DNA from: Limnanthes douglasii subsp. nivea
Lineage: Eukaryota > Streptophyta > Magnoliopsida > Brassicales > Limnanthaceae
Direction of reading: 5' to 3'
Length of the DNA stretch: 64,000 bases
Assembly: GCA_036936605.1 (NCBI GenBank)
Contig: JAUPFV010000001.1
Span: forward strand, 346,529,081-346,593,080
Both the position numbers and the translations under genes were made by a program. The notes under the pieces were generated by a model that saw only the letters and a list, made by a program, of their open reading frames with translations, did no database searches and had not been told where the DNA came from. Shown here piece by piece: positions 1-15,840 of the stretch (positions are counted from its first letter, which is position 1; every line of letters begins with the position of its first letter).

Positions 1-17
1 AAACAACAAGTCGGAAA

Positions 18-2849
18 TCACTCGTCCCCATCTTCGTCCCCATCCTCGCCCTCGTTCTCTTCATCCTCGTCCGCATCATCGGACTCTCCACACTCGACTC
101 CCTCGGGTCGGTCCTTCTCTGGCACATCTAACCACATCGATCCGAGGCGGAGGTCTGGAAAGCGGTTGTGGAATGACAGCACGTACGCGGCTTTGGCATC
201 CGCAGTCTCCTTCTCCGACCACTTCCTACACCGGTTGGCGAAAGAAACGTTTGAGGATTTCGACTTTTGGACCTCCAGTGCCAAAGCTGCGGCGCGGTCT
301 TCCGCGGATTTCTTCGCCGTCTCCGAAGCCTTCATCGCGTCCTCCGCGGTTTTCTTTGCCGTCTCCGTAGCCTTCGCCGCCTCCTCCGCGGCTGACTTCG
401 CTTCGGTAGCGATACGCTCAGCTTCGGCTACCCGACCCTCTGCCAACGCCTGGGCCCCCTTGGCGGTTTCCACCTCCGCAATCAGACTGACAATCTTTGC
501 CTCCGCTAAGGCTAACTTCTGACTAAGCTCCTTTGCCCGACGTTCTTTCAAGGCTGCCGGCACAAGCAAGTTATACAGCGATAAAGCTAGACCATCTGTG
601 CTCCGAAGAGGAAAGGAGTGCGGGCTACCAAGCATTGACAGCACAGGGAAATTTGGGCCACTCGACGAAGATGCGTCCGGGTTTGAAGCCTCGGGGGGCT
701 CAATATCATCTGGAATTAACACAACATCAGCCGTTGGAAGATCTTGGACATTATCGACTTGATCCAGAAGTTTAGGCCCTACAGTACCTGCCCTCGCGCT
801 AGCAACTGCCAGACCCTCCTTCGAAGGCTTGGGTTTCTTCACCTTGAATCCCCCCGTGTCAGCACGGCTTTTCCTCTTTTGCACCAAAGCCAGGTTCTGA
901 CTTGCGTCCGTTCGTTCAGCCACGGGCCCCTCCACCCTGTTCGGTTCACCCACCTCCTCGGCTCCGGCCTCCTGTTCTTCCCCCGCGTCCTCTGATTTCG
1001 GACGCTTGTTAGGCGCCTTGTTGCGTTTGGGTAAGTACAGTATGAACCCAGGAAGCCCGGTTCGAGCGACCACGTCGTCCAGATTCGGGGGCTCCCGCAG
1101 CTGTTCGATGGTAAGAACCTCGGAGGAGCAACGCCAGAGGTTGCTCATGAACAAGTTCTTATCCATGAAGGTGTGATGCATAGCCCGACCCCAGTGCCTT
1201 CGGGAGTAGTTTTTCAGCACCTCGAAAGTGGCCTCGACAGCTTTCGAATAGTCCTTCTTCAGCCCCTGCAGCCAGTCCTTCGACACTGCGCGAAGGGTCG
1301 GTAAAGAAAATGAATATATAAAAAAAAAAAAGGGAGGGGGGGGGGGGGTAGTACCATCATGGACCCAGGTCCGCAGCAGCTGCCTTTTATTCTCCGAAGT
1401 GTAGGGAAGACCGTTCTCCCAGCATCCGCTCAGAAATACGAACCGATGCTTCCACCCTTTGTCCCCTTCCAAGAAATCATTGACAATCTTCCACTTATTT
1501 CCAAGGGAAGAGTAGAAGAATGGAGATTTTGGGGACTTGGACAGACCCGACATAGCAACGTACTCCTCCATCGGCATGACCCGACCTGAAAGCCGGGAAG
1601 CCATGATACAAGACATTAGGGTATACCAGGCGTTCGGTGTCAGCTGCGACGGGCAGATTTGGAGGGTGCGGAAGTAGAGCGCAATCTCAGGGTCTAAGGG
1701 GAAGCGCAACCCCCAGTTGAAAAGCTCGGTAAACACAACAATCTCCCTGGGTCGGACGTGAACAGGGGTCTCCCCGGGGAGCGGGAATCGAACGTTGACA
1801 CATTCGGGAATTCCTCAGCGGATCAGCAGCTCTCTATGATCGGACTCGGGGAAGTATAGGTACTTCCCTTCGAAAAGAGAAACCACGTCCCTTATCCGAA
1901 GCCAGCTGAAATACTTGGTGGTGATGGTAGCTGCAACTGCTTCGGGCAAAGGGTCGTCTGGGGGGTTAGCCGCGTGGCCAGCTGCAGCAACACAGATTTT
2001 TGCGGGCGCGATGTCTACTTCCGACTCTCCAGCTTCTTGGGCCGGCACCTGGTTGGAGCTTCGGGCGCTAGCGGCGTCTGGTTCTGATGGTCGGACCCGA
2101 GAGGTAGAAGCATCGGCAATATCGCTCGAGAAAGCCCTATGAGCTGCTTCCACTTCCTCGGGTGTTAGCTGACGTTTGGGCAAACCTAAAAAAGTGACCG
2201 CAGTATTAATACCGGTCTGATACCCTCGAATCGAGGGCGTAAGTTGAACCATTTCAGGATCATTACCTCCTACGGGGGACTTAGAGGGACTGTCTTCTCC
2301 CATTATCAAGAATTTGGATTTGCGAGCGCGTCGGGGATCGTTTGAGTTGACAGGCAATAGGGTCGGATCGTTCGACCCAACTACCGGGGAGTGAGAAGAG
2401 CTACCACTGGAAGAAAGGATAACAGTTTCTGGGGAAAGATTAGCCTCGGGATATGGAGAAACCGGAGGATCGGTTAAAAGGAAAGACTCTGCAGGGATCG
2501 GGGTGGCGAGAACAGGATCGTGAGGAAGCGGAACGGGAACAAAAGGTTTGGAGTTAGACCCCCAGATCAGACCAGCGCGTCGGTATTCTTCCGCTCGGTC
2601 TCCGATGCTAGACCACTCTTCAAAGCTCCACTCGGGTTTTCTCTTTTTCTTGGTTGGTTTTTTCGTCGGATATCTGGGTTTCATACAACAAATATTCCAG
2701 GATAAAGAAGGGTCTGATGAGCTCTCTCTCTCTCTAGAAATGGTCTGGCAGCACTTCCTCTCTCTAAGATGCCTCTGAGAGACACCAAGGACTCTGGAGT
2801 ATTTATAGGCAAGATTGAAAGATCGGGGGATACCAATCGACGAAAACAC
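18..2849 (-). pseudogene. Antisense ORF of element A (putative gypsy-type transposon domain plus coiled coil)
   Basis: One long antisense frame is split only by a TGA at 1815-1817; the same frame continues on both sides. The N-terminal part is basic (KKPTKKKRK) and rich in Ser/Pro. The middle has a conserved block (ELFNWGLRFPLDPEI, then QLTPNAWYTLM and IMASRLSG) shared with element C and resembling the plant 'putative gypsy type transposon' family (Pfam Transposase_28). After a 69-nt intron (about 1286-1354, GT..AG on minus) come a linker, a long Ala/Glu/Lys coiled coil (heptads around AEAKIVSLIAEVETAK), a FHNRFPDLRLGSMW motif and a very acidic tail. The molecular role is unknown. The upstream Met is uncertain; a Met at about residue 56 (MKPRYPTKK) is another possible start. 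Confidence 0.6.
1286..1354 (-). other. Intron in the antisense ORF of element A
   Basis: The minus strand reads ATGATG|GTACTA, then a C/T-rich tract of about 30 nt, then CGCAG|TGTCG. Removing it joins HD-V-SKDW. This matches the junction SD-L-LPKDF made by the intron in element C (58458-58538) in position and phase. At 69 nt it is a multiple of three, so the frame also reads through if unspliced. Confidence 0.6.
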
Positions 2850-3238
2850 GGCGGGAAGATGAAGAGTCTCCCTAGGAGCCTAGTCTGGAAGAGTTGTGAC
2901 CAATTAGTTGATGACACGTGTTGATTACCGACTGACAAGGGCTGAGCTAAGCCATTCATCACGAACCAACCTTTGGTGTGGGCCGTCACGACCATGACCA
3001 GTAAGAAAGACTAGCCCATCACAAGGGACCTGGGCTGAAAACCCCAGTAGAACAAAAGGAAGAGGCGCGGGAATCAACTTTTGAAGGAGCCTTGAACGTC
3101 GGGAGGGCAAAATTAACAGAACCCGAAGATGGAATAAAGAACAGATCCGCCCAGGGTAGTTCGACCAAAGAATATGAGAGTTCGGACGACGGGTGATGGC
3201 TCGGTAACAAGTCTTCGCTCATGACACTCCCGAAGACT

Positions 3239-3248
3239 GGGGGGCTAC
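3239..3248 (+). promoter_or_regulatory. Polypurine tract of element A
   Basis: GGGGGGCTAC directly precedes the LTR start TGATGAG. The same GGGGCTAC|TGATG junction occurs in element B (49820-49828) and element C (60291-60299), which marks it as the plus-strand priming site of this family. Confidence 0.75.
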
Positions 3249-3578
3249 TGATGAGGGAGGAATTCGTCGATTCAAGTCGTAGGGGTTAAAATGCAATAAA
3301 CAACATTTGATGTAGTTGATAAAGTATCCAGACTCCTTCGAGGACCAATATGTAAAGATAAAAATAGATGAGGGGCCTCGTTAAAATGTAACAAACGGCC
3401 CACTAAGAGCTTAAATGGGTCCGCCTTATTCTAGTATAAAAGGGTGACCCACTTGCCTAAAAAGGGCATTGAATATTATTCTTTACGAGACCTCATTTTA
3501 TCTCTCTACACTTTCTCTCTCTAGTCACATCTGGCACAAGATCCTAAATATATTCCCCAAACAATTATTGACTCATCA
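3249..3578 (+). repeat. 3' LTR of element A
   Basis: This is a 330-bp LTR with inverted termini TGATGAG...CTCATCA. A TATA-like box (AGTATAAAAGGG) lies near 3432-3444 and a CT-rich stretch follows at 3501-3525, as expected for the start of transcription. The partner 5' LTR is outside the window, so neither divergence nor a target duplication can be checked. Confidence 0.75.
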
Positions 3579-4447
3579 CAGTGTGTGGAACGCATGACTC
3601 TATTGCGGTGGAAAACGTACCTATTCGGCACAAAATATCATCCAGAACTTGGTGTCGAACTACAAACCGCACACCCTAGCAAATAAGAGAAGATATTAAA
3701 CAACATATCCAGGAACCACCGGAGTTGCCTCTACTACTAGTGCATCCACCTTTTTGGAAAAACACGACCAGCAAACGCTTTATTGAGAGGAAGACGACCA
3801 TATATTGGAGGAGAACCCAAAACAATGAAATCCAAAAGTAGAAAAAAGAAACTAGAAGGAAGATAGGGTTTATAAAGAAGAAGACCATAACATAGAAGAA
3901 GAGAAATGGTAAAATCTAAAAGGGATTAAAGTTGGATTAAAAAAAAAAAGAAGATTGAGCAGGCCAAAAAAACTACTGACGGCCGGAGATATGAAATCCG
4001 ATTAGGATTTCTAGAGAGAGGAGAGAGTTTCTCTCTAAAAAACCCTCTCTAACTTCGTGATAAAAGTTTAATTTTATAAATTAACCTTTTACTTGTATAA
4101 AAACAATCAATGACAAATTCAATTAATTTGTTAATATACGTTCATAGAATTATTTTATGTTTTAGAACTTATTTTTGTAATTTTAATTTTCATCTCTAAT
4201 TAATATAGATTATTTATATATATTAATTAACAAAAAATTTATGGACTAAACTTGTTTCTTGTACTTCATATAATGGAAAGCACGTTCTAGATCAATTGTA
4301 GTATATATGATCAGAAATGAGTTTATAGCTTGTCTCGGTTACGGACAATCAATACATAGTTTATCAAAAACAAATGCAAAAAGGCAAATTATTTCAGTTC
4401 ATTTTTCGTACAAACAACAACAAGAGCCACTAGTATGACATTCACAG
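3579..4447. other. Intergenic stretch between element A and the BBE-like gene
   Basis: No supported gene. The first 450 bases are purine-rich and non-repetitive, with one short minus-strand frame of no recognisable family (3676-3888). From about 4060 the sequence is AT-rich and probably holds the 3' UTR and downstream flank of the BBE-like gene. Confidence 0.5.
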
Positions 4448-8140
<3,693 letters not shown>

Positions 8141-8149
8141 ATCAATATC

Positions 8150-8420
8150 TAAATATTTTTTGTAGGCCTCGGATAATGTGATGTTGTCTGCTGGTGCTAC
8201 AGCTTCGATATCTTTTGAGAGAGCTCGATCTTATACAATACATCCTGATTGGTTTTATTTTGTTTGGTAGATTGAAGGTATTAGTCATTAAATTTTTTTA
8301 AAAGTTTTCTATTGTCGATAATATTTTGGATCTCATCTTTTAGAGCCAAACATTCTTCGGTGTGATGGAGCTATTATGATATTTAAATAATTTGTTAGGA
8401 TTTTTTTACACTATTAAAGT
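8150..8420 (-). pseudogene. Ty3/gypsy gag scrap
   Basis: Translating the minus strand across 8400-8290 gives HHTEECLALKDEIQNIIDN, the typical end of the gag of Tat/Athila-type elements (compare GHTTDDCIALKQEVQNLIE in element C at about 52240). The pieces before and after are shifted in frame or stopped. No LTR was found, so this is an isolated relic. Confidence 0.55.
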
Positions 8421-9840
8421 GCACATCTTCTTTAATTTTTGGAACCGAACTCAAATTACCTAAATTTTGATTTTTGGGGTTGTCCGTCCTATTTTATTTA
8501 TCTATTTAGTATTAATTGAAGATTCGGGGTATGGCTTACCAATATTTTTGGAGCCAACATGGACCCGACCAGAACGTATTTTAAGTTTTTCTTCCACCAT
8601 CTAAGGTATCATTGATCAACGTGCCAGTGATTTGAATGTTCATTGGAGGAGGACGTAGGTAGGGGGTGGAAAGTATTAATCATTGTGCTCAGGAAATTAT
8701 GGGCCAAAATAAGGTGTTCGAAGATTGAAATTAGGATTCGATGGCACTTTCGGATAACCCTAGTAGGTTTGTTTCGAATTCTGTAATGGGTTCACCCATG
8801 GAAAATCATGATCATTTCAATAACTGATAGAATATCGGTTTCATGAGCGAGTTTGATAATACATGCGATGACGACGTTCATTTTTGTGAATTGATTATTT
8901 TTGTTATCATCGTGCTGAACGGTCATCCGGTAGACGATATCATGACAGAAATGATGAAGGTGTTGTCATGTTGTTAGAATTTACTAACAACGACGATGAT
9001 GGATCTCTGAGTGTAGCCCATGTCACTTTGCATTTCCAACAATATAACAGGCATGTGTCGAAGCTGGATTTTTTTATTGCGAGTACTAGATGCTTGCTGG
9101 CTAAACTTTTTTCCACACATGTTTGTTGCGAGCTATCCATTTGTTGTTTTATTTCAAGTAAAATATTGTGCTTTACATGGATGGAATCATCGTAAGGCTC
9201 GAATATTTGATATAGTTGAACGCTTGGATTTACTTTTCAATTATGATCATAAAATATTTTTTATTACTTATATGAAGAAAGTCTTATATGCACATTTTGA
9301 ATTCCTCATATGGCGCCAGTGATAAATGATGATTTTGTTCGGTCGAGGTCCCTATCTTCGAACGATATGAGTTTTTATAAATATGGTTGTAAGCTAATTA
9401 GATAGAAAATGAATTGAGAAAAAGATAAAAACAAGCAAATGATGCACAAATATTGATAAACGATGAGAGAATGATCTCAAAATGATAGGTCAATTGTTTT
9501 TATAATAATATAACTTAGAATCATAATGATTACATTAATTAAGCAACCATTAAATCATAAGTTATTGTATAAACGTTTACCGATTTTTTATAAACAATGG
9601 TTTGGTTAAATTACCATCATAACATTTTATAAGTTAGAATTTAATTTAGTAAAAATAAAATAACAAATTAAAAATTAATTATTATATAATAGAGTCAATA
9701 TATTTAGGATGAACTACCCATAAATACCTACCCAAATTTTACATTATCACCTAATACCCAAAATCGGTATAGTACGAATATGTATATATTACATATATTT
9801 TTACACTTAAAATTTGACATTATCACCTAATACATATCCA
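8421..9840. other. Non-genic stretch with short frames
   Basis: Short overlapping frames at 8940-9322 on both strands encode no family I recognise. The stretch could belong to the same gypsy relic as the gag scrap. From 9400 on it is AT-rich spacer. Confidence 0.4.
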
Positions 9841-10239
9841 TTCCATGTGGGATTTCGTAGAAATACTTTATATCGAGCTATATTTCAACAATATTCAAGA
9901 AGAACCTCATCAAATCAACATACCCAATAATGTCAACAACTTAGAGGCTCGATTTGAATATAATGGTGAAGTCCTCAACAACAGAAGAATATCCTCCGCT
10001 GAAATCAAGTCAATGAACAACGTACAACAAAGGAGAAATCCCAATCTTCATCAATAATCCAACATTTAAAAGATGATCAATCTCACAGCAAGAAATACAA
10101 CATGGTTACAATCAAACGGGGCAAAAATCCTTCGCAAAAGCGATAGGATGTTCAAGAAAGGGATATAAACACGAAGACGTTGATAACAATAGAACGATTA
10201 CATTCCAAAATACAGATAAGGATATTCTTTCATCTCTTT

Positions 10240-11343
10240 TTAAAATCACGTTGATTGCTAAATTCTCCTTTAGGAGGCCTGCATTAGAACAATTTAAGTC
10301 ATACTTATCATCGTTTAGATCATGTGGTGCATATAGTGTCTCTCTTTGGGACTATAACATTTTTTATTGAACTTGACAACATTGATGATGTTAAAATCTT
10401 TTGGAAGTGTACAGTAAGATCAGTTGATAAATTTACCTTTAGAATTTTCAAATGGTCACCCCAATTTCATCCCAGACTAGAGTCCCCATTGACTCCAATC
10501 TGGATGTCAATGCCAAGGACTACATAAATATTTTTATAATAATGACTTTGTTACCCATATTACTAAAGCAATAGGATTTCCTTTAGCAGTATGTGTTCCT
10601 CAAAAGAACCGTGCAAGCTTTAACATATGTAAACATTGGATAATAGTTAATATCTTCAAAACTCTTCCAAATAAAATTTGGATTATTTTTTGTGACCAAA
10701 ATGAATTTTGGAATAATATCACCTATTGTGATAGACCTAGATATTGCAAAACCTGTCAACATTTAGAACATTGTGCCTCATCATGCAAAAATTTATCATA
10801 TGAGAAACCTTACTTTTCATCAAACCACCCAGTATCCCCTAACTAACCTAAAGAAAGTTGGGTAAAGAAACTTAAATCTGTGATTTTTAACCCAGATCAA
10901 CAATCATCTTCATTAATCATTAAAGAAAATAAAAATATTCATTGGTAGCACTCGAAACATTTGAAACATTAAAACTTTCAAATTCAAAGAATAATGAAAC
11001 TTCAAACTTCATTCAACCTGGATCTATAAAAATTGACTTACCTTTAAAATCAAACCAAAATAAAACAGAAGATATTATCAACTCTCCTCAGTCATTAAAC
11101 AACATGGATAAAATTATAACCTTTAATCTAGAGATAGAACCCCCTGGTATATCATATAAAGAGGTGACTGAAACAGTTCAATCTATCTCACTTGGAAATT
11201 TTATTAATATATTCAATGAAGAGATTACATTTGATAATGAACCCGAACAACCAAAGAACAGAACAACCATTAGTCTACCCTCATCCTCTGTCATGAAAAA
11301 ACCTGTTATTAATAAACAAAAACCAGTTCAAAAAAGAGACTAA
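10240..11343 (+). pseudogene. LINE ORF1 (DUF4283-like, zinc knuckle)
   Basis: Coding fragments read SLWDYNIF, then KWSPQFHPRLESPLTPIWMSMP, the 'PIWVRLPGLP' type motif of plant LINE ORF1. A cysteine-rich knuckle YCKTCQHLEHCASSC follows near 10745-10790. The tail continues as an Asn/Lys-rich frame from 10942 to 11343. At least one frameshift (about 10360) and several stops separate the pieces. Binding of the element RNA is the known role of this protein class. Confidence 0.6.
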
Positions 11344-11454
11344 AAATCAACTAAACCAAAAAACTAGAAGTCTCAAAAGTAATTTAATCCATAAACATTT
11401 GAATTTCAAAGGATCTAACAGATACTCTAATTCAAATCCAAAATTACCATATTC

Positions 11455-12010
11455 TTCCTAAACTAGAATGCAAGAGGAGTTGGAAACCTAAGAACATTAA
11501 AAAGAATAAAAACTATAATTAAAGCCCATCACGTTGATTTCATAGCTCTTCAAGAGCCTATGATATCAGAGGTAAACATAAACAAAGTAGTTGATAAACT
11601 AGGATTTAAATCTATTTTTTCAAATCTTAATAACAAAATATGGATATTTTGGAGAAACAATCTTAAAATTCAAATATTGGAAAACAATGAACAATACCTG
11701 CATACAATAGTGAATCGTCATTCTTCTTATAAAGAAGTTCTTGTCACCATTGTATATAAAAAATGTATTATATCACAAACATTGCCTCTTTGGGATAACC
11801 TAAGACACATTATCTGAAACAAACCTTCCATGGATCATTGTTGGTGATTTGAACACCATATCAAAATTAATCAAAAAAGTTGGCTTGCTCCACCCTCTGC
11901 TTAAGAGGGATGAGTAAATTCAACAATATGATAATGGATTGCCACCTCGATGATCCTAGTTACATATGATCAAATTTTACTTGGTCAAACAACAATAAAT
12001 AGAAAATTCT
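11455..12010 (+). pseudogene. LINE endonuclease domain
   Basis: NARGVGNLRTLKRIKTII at 11466 corresponds to the 'WNVRGIGNPRT' start of plant L1 endonucleases, followed by HHVDFIALQEP with the catalytic Glu of the family. A later frame has 'PWIIVGDLNT' at about 11828, matching the 'GDFN' catalytic motif. Frameshifts lie between the pieces. Confidence 0.6.
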
Positions 12011-12924
12011 AGATTGAGCCTTACATAATTCCAAATGGAGTGAATACTTTGATTTAATCAAGGTGATGCATGTGGCTAGAACTGGTTCTAAATATTCACC
12101 TTTAGTGATATCTTTCTCAACCTCATCTATAATATATAAACCTTTTTATAAATTACAAAATATATGGTTGGATCATCTAGACTTCGTGAAAATAGTTGAA
12201 AGAAGTTGGCAAAAATTCATGTATGGCAACCCCATACATGTTTTCTGGTCAAAACTGAGAAGGCTCAAACAATCTTTAAAAACATGGATCTAATATTTTT
12301 TATAATATTTACAAAGCAGAGGAAAATTTGAAGATTTCTAAAAAGAATCTGGAAGATCTAATCAATCCAGATTACAAAATTTCCCTGTCCAATGCTAGAG
12401 CAATACACTTAAACTTGCTTGCCATAGAATAAATCTTCTTGCAGCAAAAAAAGTGCATCTCTTTGGCTCAAAGATGGTGAAAAACACCAAATATTTTCAT
12501 AATTATGTTAAAAAGAAGGAAAAGAAACATAATTCATAGAATAACAATTAACATCACTTGGATTGAAGACCATAATCAAATATGTTAATCTGTTGTTAAT
12601 TATTTCACAAACATCTTGAAGAATGAAATAAACTTGCAATCTCTTAATCCATACCTTAATCCAATTAATAGTATCATCCCTAAGTTAATTTTTGAGCAGT
12701 ACAATTAACAATTAATGGATTTTTCCCTCCATGGAGGAAATTTATAACACTATCATCAACCTTAACACTAATAGTGTATCTGAAGTTGATAGATTCAACT
12801 CCAGATTTTATAAGAATGTTGGATGATTATAAAACATGACATCTTTGAAGCTGTTACAACTTAATTTAATAATATATGATACCCTAAAGGCATATTTTCC
12901 ACCATAAGTTTCCTAATCTCAAAA

Positions 12925-13800
12925 ACAAATTCTTAAAAAGCATGGCCAGAATTCAGAACTATTAGTCGTTTTACAATACTCAATAAAATATTGTCAAAGA
13001 TATTAAACAAAATAATTGCCAAAATACTCCATAAAGTTATTTTAGATGATAAAGGTGCTTTTGTTGAAAACAAAAGCATTCAAGATAACATACTAATTAC
13101 ACATGAACTTACACATGACTTAAGCAATAAAACTAAGGGAAATAATATAATAATAAATCTTGATATGAAAAAAGCATTTGATAGGATAGAATTTAAATTT
13201 ATATACAATATAATGTTAGCTTTTGGTTTTAACCAGAATTTTATTAACCTAATCAAAAGAAGTATTAAAACTATACATTACTTTATTGTTATGAATAGTT
13301 GTTCTTTTAGATTTTTTAATTTCAGCAATGGTATCATGCAGGGTGATCATTTATCATCCATCATGTTAATCATTGCTGAATAATTCATATTGAGGGGAAT
13401 AAAAAAACTAAACAACATTTATCCTTCAATGAGATATAACTCTAGAGGGTCATTATCTATTCATTCTATAGCATTCCTAGACGATATTATAATCTTCTAT
13501 AATGCTTCTATTAACATTGCCAAATAAATCTCTGATTTTCTTAACTTATATCAATCAATGTCAGGTCCGCAAGTTAATAAAGCTAAAACAACTTTATTTT
13601 CTCATTCTCAAATGAGTAGAGTCAGAGTAAATACCCTAGAAAATGCCTTAGGTTTTAAGCATAATCATTCACCATTTAAATATCTTAGAATATCTATCCA
13701 GTCAAGCAGAAATTCTATCTATTTTCAATTCTTATTGACAAAATTAGAAGTAAGACAACTTAATGGAACTTCAGATCTTTTTTATTTGGTGGGAGACTGA
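12925..13800 (+). pseudogene. LINE reverse transcriptase
   Basis: The frame 12991-13383 holds GAFVENKSIQDNILITHEL, then NLDMKKAFDRIEF (first catalytic Asp region) and GIMQGDHLSS, matching the 'RQGDPLSP' motif. After a stop, FLDDIIIF at about 13480 matches the 'FADD' box. The fragment 13558-13800 continues the thumb region (VNKAKTTLFSHS). Stops at 13381 and 13525 disable it. Confidence 0.75.
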
Positions 13801-14465
13801 TTCTCATTAACTCAGCCCTCCTAGCTTATCCAATATAATACATGAAAAACACTGAAATACCAAAAAATGTTATAAACAAAATCTACATTATGTTGAATAA
13901 ATTCCTTTGGCGTCAAAATGAAACAAAAAAGCCTATAATATGGTTAGAGTGAAAAATGATTTGTAAGCCATATGATGAAAATGGATTGGGAATCAGGAAA
14001 CTTCAAGATATTCAAACAACCCTATCCTTTAAACTTTGGTTTACGTTAAGAGAATACAAAACTCTATGGGATAATCTAATAAAATCCATATATTATCATA
14101 ATGTTAACCCTCTTTAAACTCATCAGACTCCAAAAGACTCGAAAGTTTAGAAAATAATTGTTAAAATGAAAGAATCAGTTGAGCATTTTGTTTATTGGCA
14201 ACCTGAAAAATATAATATAGACTTTTGGCTTGACAAATGGAGCCACTAACACCCGTGGATCACTTTATCCCCAAATGAAAAAAATTCATGGTACAAACAA
14301 ACTAAAATATCATAACTTTGGTCTAACAATGATTGGAACTTAACTAAATTAAGAGATCATGTTCTGTCAGCAGATATCAATAGGATTCAAAAAAATTCTG
14401 TCAACCTTAATCATGATGATACTCCTTTTGGAAATGTATCATTTGATGGTAAATACTCATTAAAA
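13801..14465 (+). pseudogene. LINE C-terminal region
   Basis: Fragments such as MLNKFLWRQNE, NGLGIRKLQDIQTTLSFKLW and IDFWLDKWS are typical of the stretch between RT and the end of plant L1 ORF2. Several stops interrupt them. Coding resemblance ends near 14465. Confidence 0.55.
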
Positions 14466-15672
14466 TAAATATGAGCAATAAAATTAAATTCTTGTAAACT
14501 ATATAGTGCATTGTACGGTCTAATATTATCAACATTTACTTACATGTTACATCAACTACTAGAAATACATATTTTTGTATGATGAATTTCAATAAATGTG
14601 TTAGTCTCGATGTAATTAATCTGAATAAAAAATTGCTAATATATTTATAAAAAAATTAATACAACTTAACAAAAAAATTGTTATAGAATTAGTTACGCGT
14701 ATTATCAAAATGTTTATTTTTATTAGTCTTATTTTGCAATTGTGAATCAGGGACCGTTTTGATACAAATAAGTTATGAAAGACTTTCTAAAACCAGGTGA
14801 TAAACTAAATAATCAACTACGTGATTAGCTACTATTCAGATAATATATATTATATACGGTTCATATGATTATTTTTAAAAAATATCAAAATTGATTAGAG
14901 ATAGTTTTGATTCTAAAAACGCAGTCGTTCCTCGTTTTCCAAGTTAATCCTGATTCTAATAGCAAAGTAAATACGACTACTAAAATTAAAATAAAAGTAA
15001 AAATAGAAATTTTAATAGCAAAGTAAATACGATTACTAAAATTAAAATAAAAGTAAAAAATAGAACTTGTCAAACGTTAATAAATATGAAATGTGCATTT
15101 AGTATAAAAAATTAATTAGGCCGAGAAATTAGACAGGTTGGTGCGTAAAGTCTAACATATATTTATATTCAGAAGTTTTCGAAAGCAAATCTGGCAAAAT
15201 AATACTCTGGTGTCTAGTTATTTCATATATTTATAATATTATATCAAATTTATTGTCTAGTAATTTGATATATATTTATAAAACTATATTAATTTTATTC
15301 GAATTATAGTCTGATTCAGTTGGTACTTGGTAGTTTTGTGGTTGAAGTACTGTCGTACTATAGATTTTATTAAAAAGTGCCGAAAATTTAATGCCTTTTT
15401 ACTTGCATGTGTGAACAAGTTGATGTTCGTGGAAATGTTTCTGCCAGTGAACTACATCTTTAACTAAACAATTACGGTAGAACTTGCCCAATTGTTTCTA
15501 CGCCAATCACGATTTTATTCAAATTTGTCTGCAAATCCTATTGACTAAAAAAATAGTATGAATATAATGTCACCCAGCAACGAATTTCTTGTATGTTACA
15601 GTGTAGCTTTATAATCTTATTTAATAGCATTTCTAAATAAATAATTACATTATGTTTAACAATATATATATA
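14466..15672. other. AT-rich spacer before the MULE
   Basis: No gene supported. It holds the 56-bp tandem duplication listed separately and a degenerate duplication around 15206-15290 (TGTCTAGT-ATTT-ATATATTTATAA twice). A (TA)n run directly abuts the left end of the MULE at 15662-15672. Confidence 0.5.
14957..15066. repeat. 56-bp tandem duplication
   Basis: The unit begins TAATAGCAAAGTAAATACG and is repeated after 56 bases (14957 and 15013) with only a few differences. It is AT-rich and non-coding. Confidence 0.8.
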
Positions 15673-15840
15673 GGGAAATTGTACTTAAAGTATTCACTCA
15701 ACTATTCAATTGTCACTTACCATCCAAGGTTTGATCAATTGTTACTTAATACTCAACTCAACTACCTTATTGTCACTTACAACTTAATATTATTTTAATA
15801 CCCTAACTACCCTTAACCCACTATATAAACATAATTTTCT
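15673..15840 (+). repeat. Left terminal inverted repeat of the MULE
   Basis: It starts GGGAAATTGTAC and contains ACTCAACTAT at about 15697 and GTTACTTAATAC at about 15743; both recur, inverted, at the right end. Inside the repeat, the phrase 'TTGTCACTTAC' is itself duplicated (about 15708 and 15769). Confidence 0.7.
15822..15829 (+). promoter_or_regulatory. TATA box of the transposase gene, in the left TIR
   Basis: CCACTATATAAAC sits at the inner edge of the terminal repeat. The mirror position in the right repeat has CCACTATATATACC for the Ulp1-like gene. Both genes are thus driven inward from the ends, as in other MULEs. Confidence 0.6.

Larger units (their letters stand above)
1..3578 (+). 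mobile_element. Tat-type Ty3/gypsy retrotransposon, 3' part (element A)
   Basis: This is the 3' end of an LTR retrotransposon whose gag-pol would lie left of the window. Three things support this. There is a 3' LTR with matching ends (TGATGAG / CTCATCA). A G-rich polypurine tract followed by CTAC stands directly before it. Upstream lies a long antisense reading frame that matches, in order and in motif, the antisense frames downstream of pol in element C (56933-59951). Tat-lineage elements are known to carry such extra ORFs. The sense strand is plus because the polypurine tract is on plus. Confidence 0.85.
9841..14465 (+). mobile_element. Decayed LINE (non-LTR retrotransposon)
   Basis: The order is a gag-like ORF1 with a zinc knuckle, then an apurinic-type endonuclease, then reverse transcriptase, then the region downstream of RT, all on plus. 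This is the usual plant L1 layout. Every domain is broken by stops or frameshifts, so it is inactive. No poly(A) tail or target duplication could be fixed; the 3' end is placed where coding resemblance stops near 14465. Confidence 0.75.

Noticed and set aside
8940..9322. Overlapping frames on both strands as a small gene
   Set aside because: No family resemblance, no start or TATA context, and no consistent frame; treated as non-genic.
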